A DNA stretch of 64,000 nucleotides from Azolla caroliniana (GCA_043228905.1 JBHGNT010000046.1:124001-188000); one strand, 5' to 3'. Positions 1-12,015 are shown, counted from the stretch's first letter. The notes: generated from the letters alone by a model not told the origin. Made by a program: numbers and translations.

Positions 1-181
1 CACGTATGAACATTTTATTTTACCTCCAAGCTATTCTCAACTCACTCGTCAAATTTGGTAATTTCGTCATGTCTCTCGACCTGAGTTTCAAAATCTTGAT
101 TTTTTAATTCCATATCATAGCTAGCGCTGTTAGCTTCGATTCGCATGTTTGAACACAAAAATCCGATATCACACGAGCAAG

Positions 182-1783
182 GAATGAACATTTTCATTTA
201 CTCAAGGGCTCCTCTCAACTCACTCCTCAAATTTGGTAATTTCGTCATGTCTCTCGACCTGAGTTTCAAAATCTTGATTTTTTAATGCCATATCATAGCT
301 AGCGTTGTTAGCTTCGATTCGCATGTTTGAACACAAACATCCGATATCACACGAGCAAGGAATGAACATTTTAATTTACTCAAGGGCTCCTCTCAACTCC
401 CTCCTAAAATTTGGTAATTTCATCATGTCTTTCGACCTGAGTTTCAAAATCTCGATTTTTTAATTCCATAGCATAGCTAGTGCTGTTAGCTTCGATACGC
501 ATGTTTGAACACAAACATCCGATATCACACGAGCAAGGAATGAACATTTTAATTTACTCAAGGGCTCCTCTCAACTCACTCCTCAAATTTGGTAATTTCA
601 TCATGTCTCTCGACCTGAGTTTCAAAATCTTGATTTTTTAATTCCATATCATAGCTAGCGTTGTTAGCTTCGATTCGCATGTTTGAGCACAAAAATTCGA
701 TATCACACTCGCCAGGTATGAACATTTTAATTTACTCAAGGCCTCCTCTCAACTAACTCCTCAAATTTGGTAATTTCGTCATGTCTCTCGACCTGAGTTT
801 CAAAATCTTGATTTTTTAATTCCATATCATAGCTAGCGTTGTTAGCTTCGATTCGCATGTTTGAACACAAAAATCCGATATCACACGAGCTAGGTATGAA
901 CATTTTAATTTACTCAAGGGCTCCTCTCAACTCACTCCTCAAATATGGTAATTTCGTCATGTCTCTCGACCTGAGTTTCAAAATCTTGATTTTTTATTTC
1001 TATATCATAGCTAGCGTTGTTAGCTTCGATTCGCATGTTTGAACACAAAAATGCGATATAACACGAGCCAGGTATGAACATTTTAATTTACCTCCAAGCT
1101 ATTCTCAACTGTCTCCTCAAATTTGCTAATTTCATCATGTCTCTCGACCTGAGTTTCAAAATCTTGATTTTTTAATTCTATATCATAGCTAGCGTTGTTA
1201 GCTTCGATTCGCATGTTTGAACACAAAAATTCGATATCACACTCGCCAGGTATGAACATTTTAATTTACTCAAGGGCTCCTCTCAACTCACTCCTCAAAT
1301 TTGGTAATTTCGTCATGTCTCTCGACCTGAGTTTCAAAATCTTGATTTTTTAATTCGATATCATAGCTAGCGTTGTTAGCTTCGATTCGCATGTTTGAAC
1401 ACAAAAATCCGATAGCACACTAGCCAGGTATGAACATTTTAATTTACTCAAGGGCTCCTCTCAACTCACTCCTGAAATTTGGTAATTTCATCATGTCTCT
1501 TGACTTGAGTTTCAAAATCTTGATTTTTTAATTCCATATCATAGCTAGTGCTGTTAGCTTCGATTCGCATGTTTGAACACAAACATCCGATATCACACGA
1601 GCAAGGAATGAACATTTTAATTTACTCAAGGGCTCTTCTCAACTCACTCCTCAAATTTGGTAATTTCATCATGTCTCTCGACTTGAGTTTCAAAATCTTG
1701 ATTTTTTAATTCCATATCATAGCTAGCGCTGTTAGCTTCGATTCGCATGTTTGAACACAAAAATCCGATATCACACGAGCAAG
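182..1783 (+). repeat. Complete 9-mer HOR unit (types a-i)
   Basis: Monomers start at 182 (a), 360 (b), 538 (c), 716 (d), 894 (e), 1072 (f), 1250 (g), 1428 (h) and 1606 (i). This is the only uninterrupted a-to-i unit in the window and serves as the reference for Block I. The a-d part repeats at 1784 and a-c again at 5166 with almost no change. Confidence 0.85.
1072..1249 (+). repeat. Reference f-type (cctccaagctattctc) monomer
   Basis: Carries tttacctccaagctattctc, aactgtctcc and tttgctaatttcatc. Found at 1072, 3030, 4098 and 4454, with a hybrid at 2674. Related cctccaagctactc and cttcccagctattctc monomers appear from 25 kb onward. Confidence 0.8.
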
Positions 1784-3563
1784 GAATGAACATTTTCATT
1801 TACTCAAGGGCTCCTCTCAACTCACTCCTCAAATTTGGTAATTTCGTCATGTCTCTCGACCTGAGTTTCAAAATCTTGATTTTTTAATGCCATATCATAG
1901 CTAGCGTTGTTAGCTTCGATTCGCATGTTTGAACACAAACATCCGATATCACACGAGCAAGGAATGAACATTTTAATTTACTCAAGGGCTCCTCTCAACT
2001 CCCTCCTAAAATTTGGTAATTTCATCATGTCTTTCGACCTGAGTTTCAAAATCTCGATTTTTTAATTCCATAGCATAGCTAGTGCTGTTAGCTTCGATTC
2101 GCATGTTTGAACACAAACATCCGATATCACACGAGCAAGGAATGAACATTTTAATTTACTCAAGGGCTCCTCTCAACTCACTCCTCAAATTTGGTAATTT
2201 CATCATGTCTCTCGACCTGAGTTTCAAAATCTTGATTTTTTAATTCCATATCATAGCTAGCGTTGTTAGCTTCGATTCGCATGTTTGAGCACAAAAATTC
2301 GATATCACACTCGCCACGTATGAACATTTTAATTTACTCAAGGCCTCCTCTCAACTAACTCCTCAAATTTGGTAATTTCGTCATGTGTCTCGACCTGAGT
2401 TTCAAAATCTTGATTTTCTAATTCCATATCATAGCTAGCGTTGTTAGCTTCGATTCGCATGTTTGAACACAAAAATCCGATATCACACGAGCTAGGTATG
2501 AACATTTTAATTTACTCAAGGGCTCCTCTCAACTCACTCCTCAAATATGGTAATTTCGTCATGTCTCTCGACCTGAGTTTCAAAATCTTGATTTTTTATT
2601 TCGATATCATAGCTAGCGTTGTTAGCTTCGATTCGCATGTTTGAACACAAAAATGCGATATAACACGAGCCAGGTATGAACATTTTAATTTACCTCCAAG
2701 CTATTCTCAACTGTCTCCTCAAATTTGCTAATTTCATCATGTCTCTCGACCTGAGTTTCAAAATCTTGATTTTTTAATTCCATATCATAGCTAGCGTTGT
2801 TAGCTTCGATTCGCATGTTTGAACACAAAAATCCGATATCACACGAGCTAGGTATGAACATTTTAATTTACTCAAGGGCTCCTCTCAACTCACTCCTCAA
2901 ATATGGTAATTTCGTCATGTCTCTCGACCTGAGTTTCAAAATCTTGATTTTTTATTTCTATATCATAGCTAGCGTTGTTAGCTTCGATTCGCATGTTTGA
3001 ACACAAAAATGCGATATAACACGAGCCAGGTATGAACATTTTAATTTACCTCCAAGCTATTCTCAACTGTCTCCTCAAATTTGCTAATTTCATCATGTCT
3101 CTCGACCTGAGTTTCAAAATCTTGATTTTTTAATTCTATATCATAGCTAGCGTTGTTAGCTTCGATTCGCATGTTTGAACACAAAAATTCGATATCACAC
3201 TCGCCAGGTATGAACATTTTAATTTACTCAAGGGCTCCTCTCAACTCACTCCTCAAATTTGGTAATTTCGTCATGTCTCTCGACCTGAGTTTCAAAATCT
3301 TGATTTTTTAATTCGATATCATAGCTAGCGTTGTTAGCTTCGATTCGCATGTTTGAACACAAAAATCCGATAGCACACTAGCCAGGTATGAACATTTTAA
3401 TTTACTCAAGGGCTCCTCTCAACTCACTCCTGAAATTTGGTAATTTCATCATGTCTCTTGACTTGAGTTTCAAAATCTTGATTTTTTAATTCCATATCAT
3501 AGCTAGTGCTGTTAGCTTCGATTCGCATGTTTGAACACAAACATCCGATATCACACGAGCAAG
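1784..3563 (+). repeat. 10-monomer HOR derivative with an f/d hybrid
   Basis: Order a, b, c, d, e, f/d hybrid, e, f, g, h. The hybrid at 2674-2851 begins like f (cctccaagctattctc, aactgtctcc) and ends like d (taattccat, ccgatatcacacgagctag). It is followed by a second e monomer, and 2797-3560 matches 839-1602 at an 11-monomer offset. Type i is missing. This fits an unequal exchange between f and d monomers of misaligned copies. Confidence 0.8.
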
Positions 3564-5165
3564 GAATGAACATTTTAATTTACTCAAGGGCTCCTCTCAA
3601 CTCACTCCTCAAATTTGGTAATTTCATCATGTCTCTCGACCTGAGTTTCAAAATCTTGATTTTCTAATTCCATATCATAGCTAGCGTTGTTAGCTTCGAT
3701 TCGCATGTTTGAGCACAAAAATTCGATATCACACTCGCCACGTATGAACATTTTAATTTACTCAAGGCCTCCTCTCAACTAACTCCTCAAATTTGGTAAT
3801 TTCGTCATGTCTCTCGACCTGAGTTTCAAAATCTTGATTTTCTAATTCCATATCATAGCTAGCGTTGTTAGCTTCGATTCGCATGTTTGAACACAAAAAT
3901 CCGATATCACACGAGCTAGGTATGAACATTTTAATTTACTCAAGGGCTCCTCTCAACTCACTCCTCAAATATGGTAATTTCGTCATGTCTCTCGACCTGA
4001 GTTTCAAAATCTTGATTTTTTATTTCGATATCATAGCTAGCGTTGTTAGCTTCGATTCGCATGTTTGAACACAAAAATGCGATATAACACGAGCCAGGTA
4101 TGAACATTTTAATTTACCTCCAAGCTATTCTCAACTGTCTCCTCAAATTTGCTAATTTCATCATGTCTCTCGACCTGAGTTTCAAAATCTTGATTTTTTA
4201 ATTCTATATCATAGCTAGCGTTGTTATCTTCGATTCGCATGTTTGAACACAAAAATTCGATATCACACTCGCCAGGTATGAACATTTTAATTTACTCAAG
4301 GGCTCCTCTCAACTCACTCCTCAAATTTGGTAATTTCGTCATGTCTCTCGACCTGAGTTTCAAAATCTTGATTTTTTAATTCGATATCATAGCTAGCGTT
4401 GTTAGCTTCGATTCGCATGTTTGAACACAAAAATCCGATAGCACACGAGCCAGGTATGAACATTTTAATTTACCTCCAAGCTATTCTCAACTGTCTCCTC
4501 AAATTTGCTAATTTCATCATGTCTCTCGACCTGAGTTTCAAAATCTTGATTTTTTAATTCTATATCATAGCTAGCGTTGTTAGCTTCGATTCGCATGTTT
4601 GAACACAAAAATTCGATATCACACTCGCCAGGTATGAACATTTTAATTTACTCAAGGGCTCCTCTCAACTAACTCCTCAAATTTGGTAATTTCGTCATGT
4701 CTCTCGACCTGAGTTTCAAAATCTTGATTTTTTAATTCGATATCATAGCTAGCGTTGTTAGCTTCGATTCGCATGTTTGAACACAAAAATCCGATAGCAC
4801 ACTAGCCAGGTATGAACATTTTAATTTACTCAAGGGCTCCTCTCAACTCACTCCTGAAATTTGGTAATTTCATCATGTCTCTTGACTTGAGTTTCAAAAT
4901 CTTGATTTTTTAATTCCATATCATAGCTAGTGGTGTTAGCTTCGATTCGCATGTTTGAACACAAACATCCGATATCACACGAGCAAGGAATGAACATTTT
5001 AATTTACTCAAGGGCTCTTCTCAACTCACTCCTCAAATTTGGTAATTTCATCATGTCTCTCGACTTGAGTTTCAAAATCTTGATTTTTTAATTCCATATC
5101 ATAGCTAGCGCTGTTAGCTTCGATTCGCATGTTTGAACACAAAAATCCGATATCACACGAGCAAG
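3564..5165 (+). repeat. 9-monomer HOR derivative lacking a-b, with f-g doubled
   Basis: Order c, d, e, f, g, f, g, h, i. The first g (4276-4453) ends gatagcacacgagccag rather than actagccag, and a second f-g pair follows at 4454. The monomers at 4810 and 5878 share a private tagtggtg where other h copies read tagtgctg, which marks a recent common origin. Confidence 0.75.
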
Positions 5166-6055
5166 GAATGAACATTTTCATTTACTCAAGGGCTCCTCTC
5201 AACTCACTCCTCAAATTTGGTAATTTCGTCATGTCTCTCGACCTGAGTTTCAAAATCTTGATTTTTTAATGCCATATCATAGCTAGCGTTGTTAGCTTCG
5301 ATTCGCATGTTTGAACACAAACATCCGATATCACACGAGCAAGGAATGAACATTTTAATTTACTCAAGGGCTCCTCTCAACTCCCTCCTAAAATTTGGTA
5401 ATTTCATCATGTCTTTCGACCTGAGTTTCAAAATCTCGATTTTTTAATTCCATAGCATAGCTAGTGCTGTTAGCTTCGATTCGCATGTTTGAACACAAAC
5501 ATCCGATATCACACGAGCAAGGAATGAACATTTTAATTTACTCAAGGGCTCCTCTCAACTCACTCCTCAAATTTGGTAATTTCATCATGTCTCTCGACCT
5601 GAGTTTCAAAATCTTGATTTTTTAATTCCATATCATAGCTAGCGTTGTTAGCTTCGATTCGCATGTTTGAGCACAAAAATTCGATATCACACTCGCCACG
5701 TATGAACATTTTAATTTACTCAAGGCCTCCTCTCAACTAACTCCTCAAATTTGGTAATTTCGTCATGTCTCTCGACCTGAGTTTCAAAATCTTGATTTTT
5801 TAATTCGATATCATAGCTAGCGTTGTTAGCTTCGATTCGCATGTTTGAACACAAAAATCCGATAGCACACTAGCCAGGTATGAACATTTTAATTTACTCA
5901 AGGGCTCCTCTCAACTCACTCCTGAAATTTGGTAATTTCATCATGTCTCTTGACTTGAGTTTCAAAATCTTGATTTTTTAATTCCATATCATAGCTAGTG
6001 GTGTTAGCTTCGATTCGCATGTTTGAACACAAAAATCCGATATCACACGAGCCAG
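5166..6055 (+). repeat. Truncated HOR unit a-b-c-(d/g)-h at the end of Block I
   Basis: Monomers 5166, 5344 and 5522 repeat a, b and c. The monomer at 5700-5877 starts as d (ggcctcc, aactaactcc) and ends as g (taattcgatatc, gatagcacactagcc), skipping e and f. The last monomer (5878) starts as h but ends with cgagccag, the tail usual in the next block, so the join to Block II lies in its right half. Confidence 0.75.
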
Positions 6056-6210
6056 GTATGAACATTTTAATTTACTCAAGGGCTCCTCCCAACTCAAGGG
6101 CTCCTCGACCTGAGTTTCAAAATCTTGATTTTTTAATTCCATATCATAGCTAGCGTTGTTAGCTTCGATTCGCATGTTTGAACACAAAAATCCGATATCA
6201 CACTCGCCAC
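6056..6210 (+). repeat. 155-bp rearranged monomer (1 of 5)
   Basis: Reads as monomer positions 1-37, then 20-33 again, then 75-178: an 18-bp internal duplication with a 41-bp deletion, net -23 bp. The duplication joint carries a 5-bp actca microhomology and the deletion joint a ctc. The segment ctcaagggctcctc therefore occurs twice. Confidence 0.9.
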
Positions 6211-6537
6211 GTATGAACATTTTAATTTTCCTACTAGCTCTTCCCAACTCACTCCTCAAATTTGGTAATTTCGTCATGTCTCTCGACCTGAGTTTCAAAA
6301 TCTTGATTTTTTAATTCGATATCATAGCTAGCGTTGTTAGCTTCGATTCGCATGTTTGAGCACAAAAATTCGATATCACAGGAGCCAGGTATGAACATTT
6401 TCATTTACTCAAGGGCTCCTCTAAACTCACTCCTCAAATTTGGTAATTTCGTCATGTCTCTCGACCTGAGTTTCAAAATCTTGATTTTTTAATTCCATAT
6501 CATAGCTAGCGTTGTTAGCTTCGATTCGCATGTTTGA

Positions 6538-8088
6538 GCACAAAAATCCGATATCACACGAGCCAGGTATGAACATTTTAATTTACTCAAGGGCTCCTCC
6601 CAACTCAAGGGCTCCTCGACCTGAGTTTCAAAATCTTGATTTTTTAATTCCATATCATAGCTAGCGTTGTTAGCTTCGATTCGCATGTTTGAGCACAAAA
6701 ATTCGATATCACAGGAGCCAGGTATGAACATTTTCATTTACTCAAGGGCTCCTCTCAACTCACTCCTCAAATTTGGTAATTTCGTCATGTCTCTCGACCT
6801 GAGTTTCAAAATCTTGATTTTTTAATTCCATATCATAGCTAGCGTTGTTAGCTTCGATTCGCATTTTTGAGCACAAAAATTCGATATCACACTCGCCAGG
6901 TATGAACATTTTAATTTACTCAAGGCCTCCTCTCAACTAACTCCTCAAATTTGGTAATTTCGTCATGTCTCTCGACCTGAGTTTCAAAATCTTGATTTTT
7001 TAATTCCATATCATAGCTAGCGTTGTTAGCTTCGATTCGCATGTTTGAACACAAAAATCCGATAGCACACTAGCCAGGTATGAACATTTTAATTTACTCA
7101 AGGGCTCCTTTCAACTCACTCTTGAAATTTGGTAATTTCATCATGTCTCTCGACCTGAGTTTCAAAATCTTGATTTTTTAATTCCATATCATAGCTAGCG
7201 TTGTTAGCTTCGATTCGCATGTTTGAACACAAAAATCCGATATCACACTCGCCACGTATGAACATTTTAATTTTCCTACTAGCTCTTCCCAACTCACTCC
7301 TCAAATTTGGTAATTTCGTCATGTCTCTCGACCTGAGTTTCCAAATCTTAATTTTTTCATACCATATCATAGCTAGCGTTGTTAGCTTCGATTCGCATGT
7401 TTGAGCACAAAAATTCGATATCACAGGAGCCAGGTATGAACATTTTCATTTACTCAAGGGCTCCTCTCAACTCACTCCTCAAATTTGGTAATTTCGTCAT
7501 GTCTCTCGACCTGAGTTTCAAAATCTTGATTTTTTAATTCCATATCATAGCTAGCGTTGTTAGCTTCGATTCGCATGTTTGAGCACAAAAATTCGATATC
7601 ACAAGAGCCAGGTATGAACATTTTAATTTACTCAAGGGCTCCTCTCAACTCACTCCTCTAATTTGGTAATTTCGTCATGTCTCTGGACCTGAGTTTCAAT
7701 ATCTTCATTTTTTAATTCCATATCATAGCTAGCGTTGTTAGCTTCGATTCGCATGTTTGAACACAAAAATCCGATATCACACGAGCCAGGTATGAACATT
7801 TTAATTTACTCAAGGGCTCCTCTCAACTCCCTCCTAAAATTTGCTAATTTCGTCATGTCTCTCGACCTGAGTTTCAAAATCTTGATTTTTTAATTCCATA
7901 TCATAGCTAGCGTTGCTAGCTTCGATTCGCATGTTTGAACACAAAAATCCGATATCACACTCGCCAGGTATGAACATTTTAATTTACTCAAGGGCTCCTC
8001 GCAACTCACTCCTCAAATTTGGTAATTTCGTCATGTCTCTCGACCTGAGTTTCAAAATCTTGATTTTTTAATTCCATATCATAGCTAG
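6538..8088 (+). repeat. 1.55-kb displaced duplication, left copy
   Basis: Matches 10942-12492 at a constant offset of 4,404 bp; I noticed no difference by eye. Limits are set by g/a at 6537/10941 and gctagtg versus gctagcg at 8089/12493. It contains a 155-bp monomer, a cctactagctcttcc (B-type) monomer and a ctaatttgg (G-type) monomer. Confidence 0.75.
6567..6721 (+). repeat. 155-bp rearranged monomer (2 of 5)
   Basis: Same internal duplication/deletion structure as the monomer at 6056. It follows a monomer with ctctaaactc (6389) but lacks the ctaatttgg/ggacc monomer that precedes copies 3-5. Confidence 0.9.
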
Positions 8089-9121
8089 TGCTGTTAGCTT
8101 CGATTCGCATGTTTGAACACAAACATCCGATATCACACGAGCAAGGAATGAACATTTTAATTTACTCAAGGGCTCTTCTCAACTCACTCCTCAAATTTGG
8201 TAATTTCATTATGTCTCTCGACTTGAGTTTCAAAATCTTGATTTTTTAATTCCATATCATAGCTAGCGCTGTTAGCTTCGATTCGCATGTTTGAACACAA
8301 AAATCCGATATCACACGAGCAAGGAATGAACATTTTCATTTACTCAAGGGCTCCTCTCAACTCACTCCTCAAATTTGGTAATTTCGTCATGTCTCTGGAC
8401 CTGAGTTTCAAAATCTTGATTTTTTAATTCCATATCATAGCTAGCGCTGTTACCTTCGATTCGCATGTTTGAACACAAAAAGCCGATATCACACGAGCAA
8501 GGAATGAACATTTTAATTTACTCAAGGGCTCCTTTCAACTCACTCTTGAAATTTGGTAATTTCATCATGTCTCTCGACCTGAGTTTCAAAATCTTGATTT
8601 TTTAATTCCATATCATAGCTAGCGTTGTTAGCTTCGATTCGCTTGTTTGAACACAAAAATCCGATATCACACTCGCCAGGTATGAACATCTTAATTTACT
8701 CAAGGGCTCCTTTCAACTCACTCCTGAAATTTGGTAATTTCATCATGTCTCTCGACCTGAGTTTCAAAATCTTGATTTTTTAATTCCATATCATAGCTAG
8801 CGCTGTTAGCTGCGATTCGCATGTTTGAACACAAAAATTCGATATCACAAGAGCCAGGTATGAACATTTTAATTTACTCAAGGGCTCCTCTCAACTCACT
8901 CCTCTAATTTGGTAATTTCGTCATGTCTCTGGACCTGAGTTTCAATATCTTCATTTTTTAATTCCATATCATAGCTAGCGTTGTTAGCTTCGATTCGCAT
9001 GTTTGAACACAAAAATCCGATATCACACGAGCCAGGTATGAACATTTTAATTTACTCAAGGGCTCCTCCCAACTCACTCCTCAAATTTGGTAATTTCGTC
9101 ATGTCTCTCGACCTGAGTTTC

Positions 9122-9139
9122 AAAATCTTGATTTTTTAA
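9122..9139. other. Conserved A/T-tract segment of the monomer
   Basis: An A4 tract and a T6 tract are separated by tcttga at monomer positions 87-104. The pattern is kept in most monomers and changes only slightly in subfamilies (ccaaatcttaattttttc, caatatcttcatttttt). Phased A/T tracts commonly bend DNA and affect nucleosome placement; that role is inferred. Confidence 0.5.
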
Positions 9140-9150
9140 TTCCATATCAT

Positions 9151-9167
9151 AGCTAGCGTTGTTAGCT
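9151..9167. other. Imperfect dyad element present in nearly every monomer
   Basis: Monomer positions 116-132 read AGCTAGCGTTGTTAGCT, a 7-bp inverted repeat around GTT with one mismatched pair; the GCTAGC inside is itself a palindrome. The dyad recurs at the same place in nearly all monomers, as gctagcgctg or gctagtg variants in some. Dyad symmetry in centromeric satellites that lack a CENP-B box has been proposed to help form non-B DNA. Any function here is inference. Confidence 0.6.
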
Positions 9168-9569
9168 TCGATTCGCATGTTTGAACACAAAAATCCGATA
9201 TCACACTCGCCAGGTATGAACATTTTAATTTACTCAAGGGCTCCTCGCAACTCACTCCTCAAATTTGGTAATTTCGTCATGTCTCTCGACCTGAGTTTCA
9301 AAATCTTGATTTTTTAATTCCATATCATAGCTAGCGTTGTTAGCTTTGATTCGCATGTTTGAACACGAAAATTCGATATCACACGAGCCAGGTATGAACA
9401 TTTTAATTTACTCAAGGGCTCCTCTCAACTCACTCCTCAAATTTGGTAATTTCGTCATGTCTCTCGACCTGAGTTTCCAAATCTTAATTTTTTCATACCA
9501 TATCATAGCTAGCGTTGTTAGCTTCGATTCGCATGTTTGAGCACAAAAATTCGATATCACAGGAGCCAG

Positions 9570-10080
9570 GTATGAACATTTTCATTTACTCAAGGGCTCC
9601 TCTAAACTCACTCCTCAAATTTGGTAATTTCGTCATGTCTCTCGACCTGAGTTTCAAAATCTTGATTTTTTAATTCCATATCATAGCTAGCGTTGTTAGC
9701 TTCGATTCGCATGTTTGAGCACAAAAATTCGATATCACAAGAGCCAGGTATGAACATTTTAATTTACTCAAGGGCTCCTCTCAACTCACTCCTCTAATTT
9801 GGTAATTTTGTCATGTCTCTGGACCTGAGTTTCAATATCTTCATTTTTTAATTCCATATCATAGCTAGCGTTGTTAGCTTCGATTCGCATGTTTGAACAC
9901 AAAAATCCGATATCACACGAGCCAGGTATGAACATTTTAATTTACTCAAGGGCTCCTCCCAACTCAAGGGCTCCTCGACCTGAGTTTCAAAATCTTGATT
10001 TTTTAATTCCATATCATAGCTAGCGTTGTTAGCTTCGATTCGCATGTTTGAACACAAAAATCCGATATCACACGAGCCAG
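9570..10080 (+). repeat. Three-monomer cassette (178+178+155 bp), copy 1
   Basis: Order: a monomer with cattttcattt and ctctaaactc, a monomer with caagagcc before it, ctaatttgg, attttgtcatg, ggacc and tatcttcat inside, then the 155-bp monomer. The same 511-bp order recurs at 10615-11125 and 17766-18276. Confidence 0.85.
9926..10080 (+). repeat. 155-bp rearranged monomer (3 of 5)
   Basis: Same rearranged structure, here the third member of the 511-bp cassette 9570-10080. The flanks match those of the copies at 10971 and 18122 on the left side. Confidence 0.9.
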
Positions 10081-10258
10081 GTATGAACATTTTAATTTAC
10101 TCAAGGGCTCCTTTCAACTCAGTCCTGAAATTTGGTAATTTCATCATGTCTCTCGACCTGAGTTTCAAAATCTTGATTTTTTAATTCCATATCATAGCTA
10201 GCGTTGTTAGCTTCGATTCGCATGTTTGAACACAAGAATACGATATTACACGAGCCAG

Positions 10259-10436
10259 GTATGAACATTGTATTTTACTCAAGGGCTCCTCTCAACTCCC
10301 TCCTAAAATTTGGTAATTTCGTCATGTCTCTGGACCTGAGCTTCAAAATCTTGATTTTTTAATTCCATATCATAGCTAGCGTTGTTAGCTTCGATTCGCA
10401 TGTTTGAACCCAAAAATCCGATATCACACTCGCCAC
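10259..10436 (+). repeat. Reference F-type (cattgtatttt) monomer
   Basis: Carries aacattgtattttactc and actccctcctaaaatttgg, preceded by the tail acaagaatacgatattacac. Common in Block III (for example near 26290, 27715 and 29850) and, as gaacagaaaaatccgatatt versions, in Block IV. Confidence 0.78.
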
Positions 10437-10614
10437 GTATGAACATTTTAATTTTCCTACTAGCTCTTCCCAACTCACTCCTCAAATTTGGTAATTTCGT
10501 CATGTCTCTCGACCTGAGTTTCAAAATCTTGATTTTTTAATTCGATATCATAGCTAGCGTTGTTAGCTTCGATTCGCATGTTTGAGCACAAAAATTCGAT
10601 ATCACAGGAGCCAG

Positions 10615-11125
10615 GTATGAACATTTTCATTTACTCAAGGGCTCCTCTAAACTCACTCCTCAAATTTGGTAATTTCGTCATGTCTCTCGACCTGAGTTTC
10701 AAAATCTTGATTTTTTAATTCCATATCATAGCTAGCGTTGTTAGCTTCGATTCGCATGTTTGAGCACAAAAATTCGATATCACAAGAGCCAGGTATGAAC
10801 ATTTTAATTTACTCAAGGGCTCCTCTCAACTCACTCCTCTAATTTGGTAATTTTGTCATGTCTCTGGACCTGAGTTTCAATATCTTCATTTTTTAATTCC
10901 ATATCATAGCTAGCGTTGTTAGCTTCGATTCGCATGTTTGAACACAAAAATCCGATATCACACGAGCCAGGTATGAACATTTTAATTTACTCAAGGGCTC
11001 CTCCCAACTCAAGGGCTCCTCGACCTGAGTTTCAAAATCTTGATTTTTTAATTCCATATCATAGCTAGCGTTGTTAGCTTCGATTCGCATGTTTGAGCAC
11101 AAAAATTCGATATCACAGGAGCCAG
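10615..11125 (+). repeat. Three-monomer cassette, copy 2
   Basis: Same order and markers as 9570-10080, offset 1,045 bp (six monomers less 23 bp). The third monomer leads into the 1.5-kb segment shared with 6538-8088. Confidence 0.85.
10971..11125 (+). repeat. 155-bp rearranged monomer (4 of 5)
   Basis: Same rearranged structure, third member of the cassette 10615-11125. Its right flank matches the copy at 6567 for about 1.5 kb. Confidence 0.9.
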
Positions 11126-12015
11126 GTATGAACATTTTCATTTACTCAAGGGCTCCTCTCAACTCACTCCTCAAATTTGGTAATTTCGTCATGTCTCTCG
11201 ACCTGAGTTTCAAAATCTTGATTTTTTAATTCCATATCATAGCTAGCGTTGTTAGCTTCGATTCGCATTTTTGAGCACAAAAATTCGATATCACACTCGC
11301 CAGGTATGAACATTTTAATTTACTCAAGGCCTCCTCTCAACTAACTCCTCAAATTTGGTAATTTCGTCATGTCTCTCGACCTGAGTTTCAAAATCTTGAT
11401 TTTTTAATTCCATATCATAGCTAGCGTTGTTAGCTTCGATTCGCATGTTTGAACACAAAAATCCGATAGCACACTAGCCAGGTATGAACATTTTAATTTA
11501 CTCAAGGGCTCCTTTCAACTCACTCTTGAAATTTGGTAATTTCATCATGTCTCTCGACCTGAGTTTCAAAATCTTGATTTTTTAATTCCATATCATAGCT
11601 AGCGTTGTTAGCTTCGATTCGCATGTTTGAACACAAAAATCCGATATCACACTCGCCACGTATGAACATTTTAATTTTCCTACTAGCTCTTCCCAACTCA
11701 CTCCTCAAATTTGGTAATTTCGTCATGTCTCTCGACCTGAGTTTCCAAATCTTAATTTTTTCATACCATATCATAGCTAGCGTTGTTAGCTTCGATTCGC
11801 ATGTTTGAGCACAAAAATTCGATATCACAGGAGCCAGGTATGAACATTTTCATTTACTCAAGGGCTCCTCTCAACTCACTCCTCAAATTTGGTAATTTCG
11901 TCATGTCTCTCGACCTGAGTTTCAAAATCTTGATTTTTTAATTCCATATCATAGCTAGCGTTGTTAGCTTCGATTCGCATGTTTGAGCACAAAAATTCGA
12001 TATCACAAGAGCCAG

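Larger units (their letters stand above)
4..6055 (+). repeat. Block I: 9-monomer higher-order repeat region
   Basis: Thirty-four 178-bp monomers of nine recognisable types, a-i. Order: one unclassified monomer, then abcdefghi, abcde(f/d)efgh, cdefgfghi, abc(d/g)h. Offsets between like monomers are multiples of 178: 1,602 bp (9), 1,958 bp (11), 1,424 bp (8) and 3,382 bp (19). Type markers include gaatgaac starts and gagcaagg ends (a, b, c, i), tttatttc with atgcgatataac (e), cctccaagctattctc (f), gatagcacactag (g) and cttgacttgag (h). Hybrid monomers at the phase breaks look like crossover products. Confidence 0.85.
9036..9213 (+). repeat. Reference monomer close to the 178-bp consensus
   Basis: Chosen as a convenient reference, with monomer coordinates 1-178 counted from its first g. 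Segments in order: 1-10 gtatgaacat; 11-57, a polymorphic part around tcaagggctc and caactcactcctc; 58-70, around cgtcatgtc; 71-106, the most constant part, with tctcgacctgag and the A/T-rich aaaatcttgatttttt; 107-115 tccatatca; 116-132, an imperfect dyad; 133-149, around cgattcgcatgtttga; 150-178, acaaaaatccgatatcac and a variable tail (cgagccag, ctcgccag, cgagcaag, caagagcc). Most subfamily-defining changes fall in 11-57, 60-64, 86-108 and 144-178. Confidence 0.9.
8338..9231 (+). repeat. 0.9-kb displaced duplication, left copy
   Basis: Matches 13508-14401 at offset 5,170 bp, which equals 30 monomers less the two 23-bp, one 111-bp and one 13-bp losses between them. Shared rare changes include ttaccttcg, aaaaagccg, cgcttgtttg, aacatcttaa and agctgcgattc. 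Confidence 0.75.

Noticed and set aside
839-1042. Repeated plus-strand open frame of 67 codons, seen dozens of times
   Set aside because: It begins at ttg, spans 204 bp of two neighbouring monomers and exists only where a stop is lost by subtype change. No ribosome-binding site, domain or independent context supports a gene.
9166-9182. CENP-B box
   Set aside because: The nearest match, cttcgattcgcatgttt, keeps ttcg but lacks the required A and the CGGG core.
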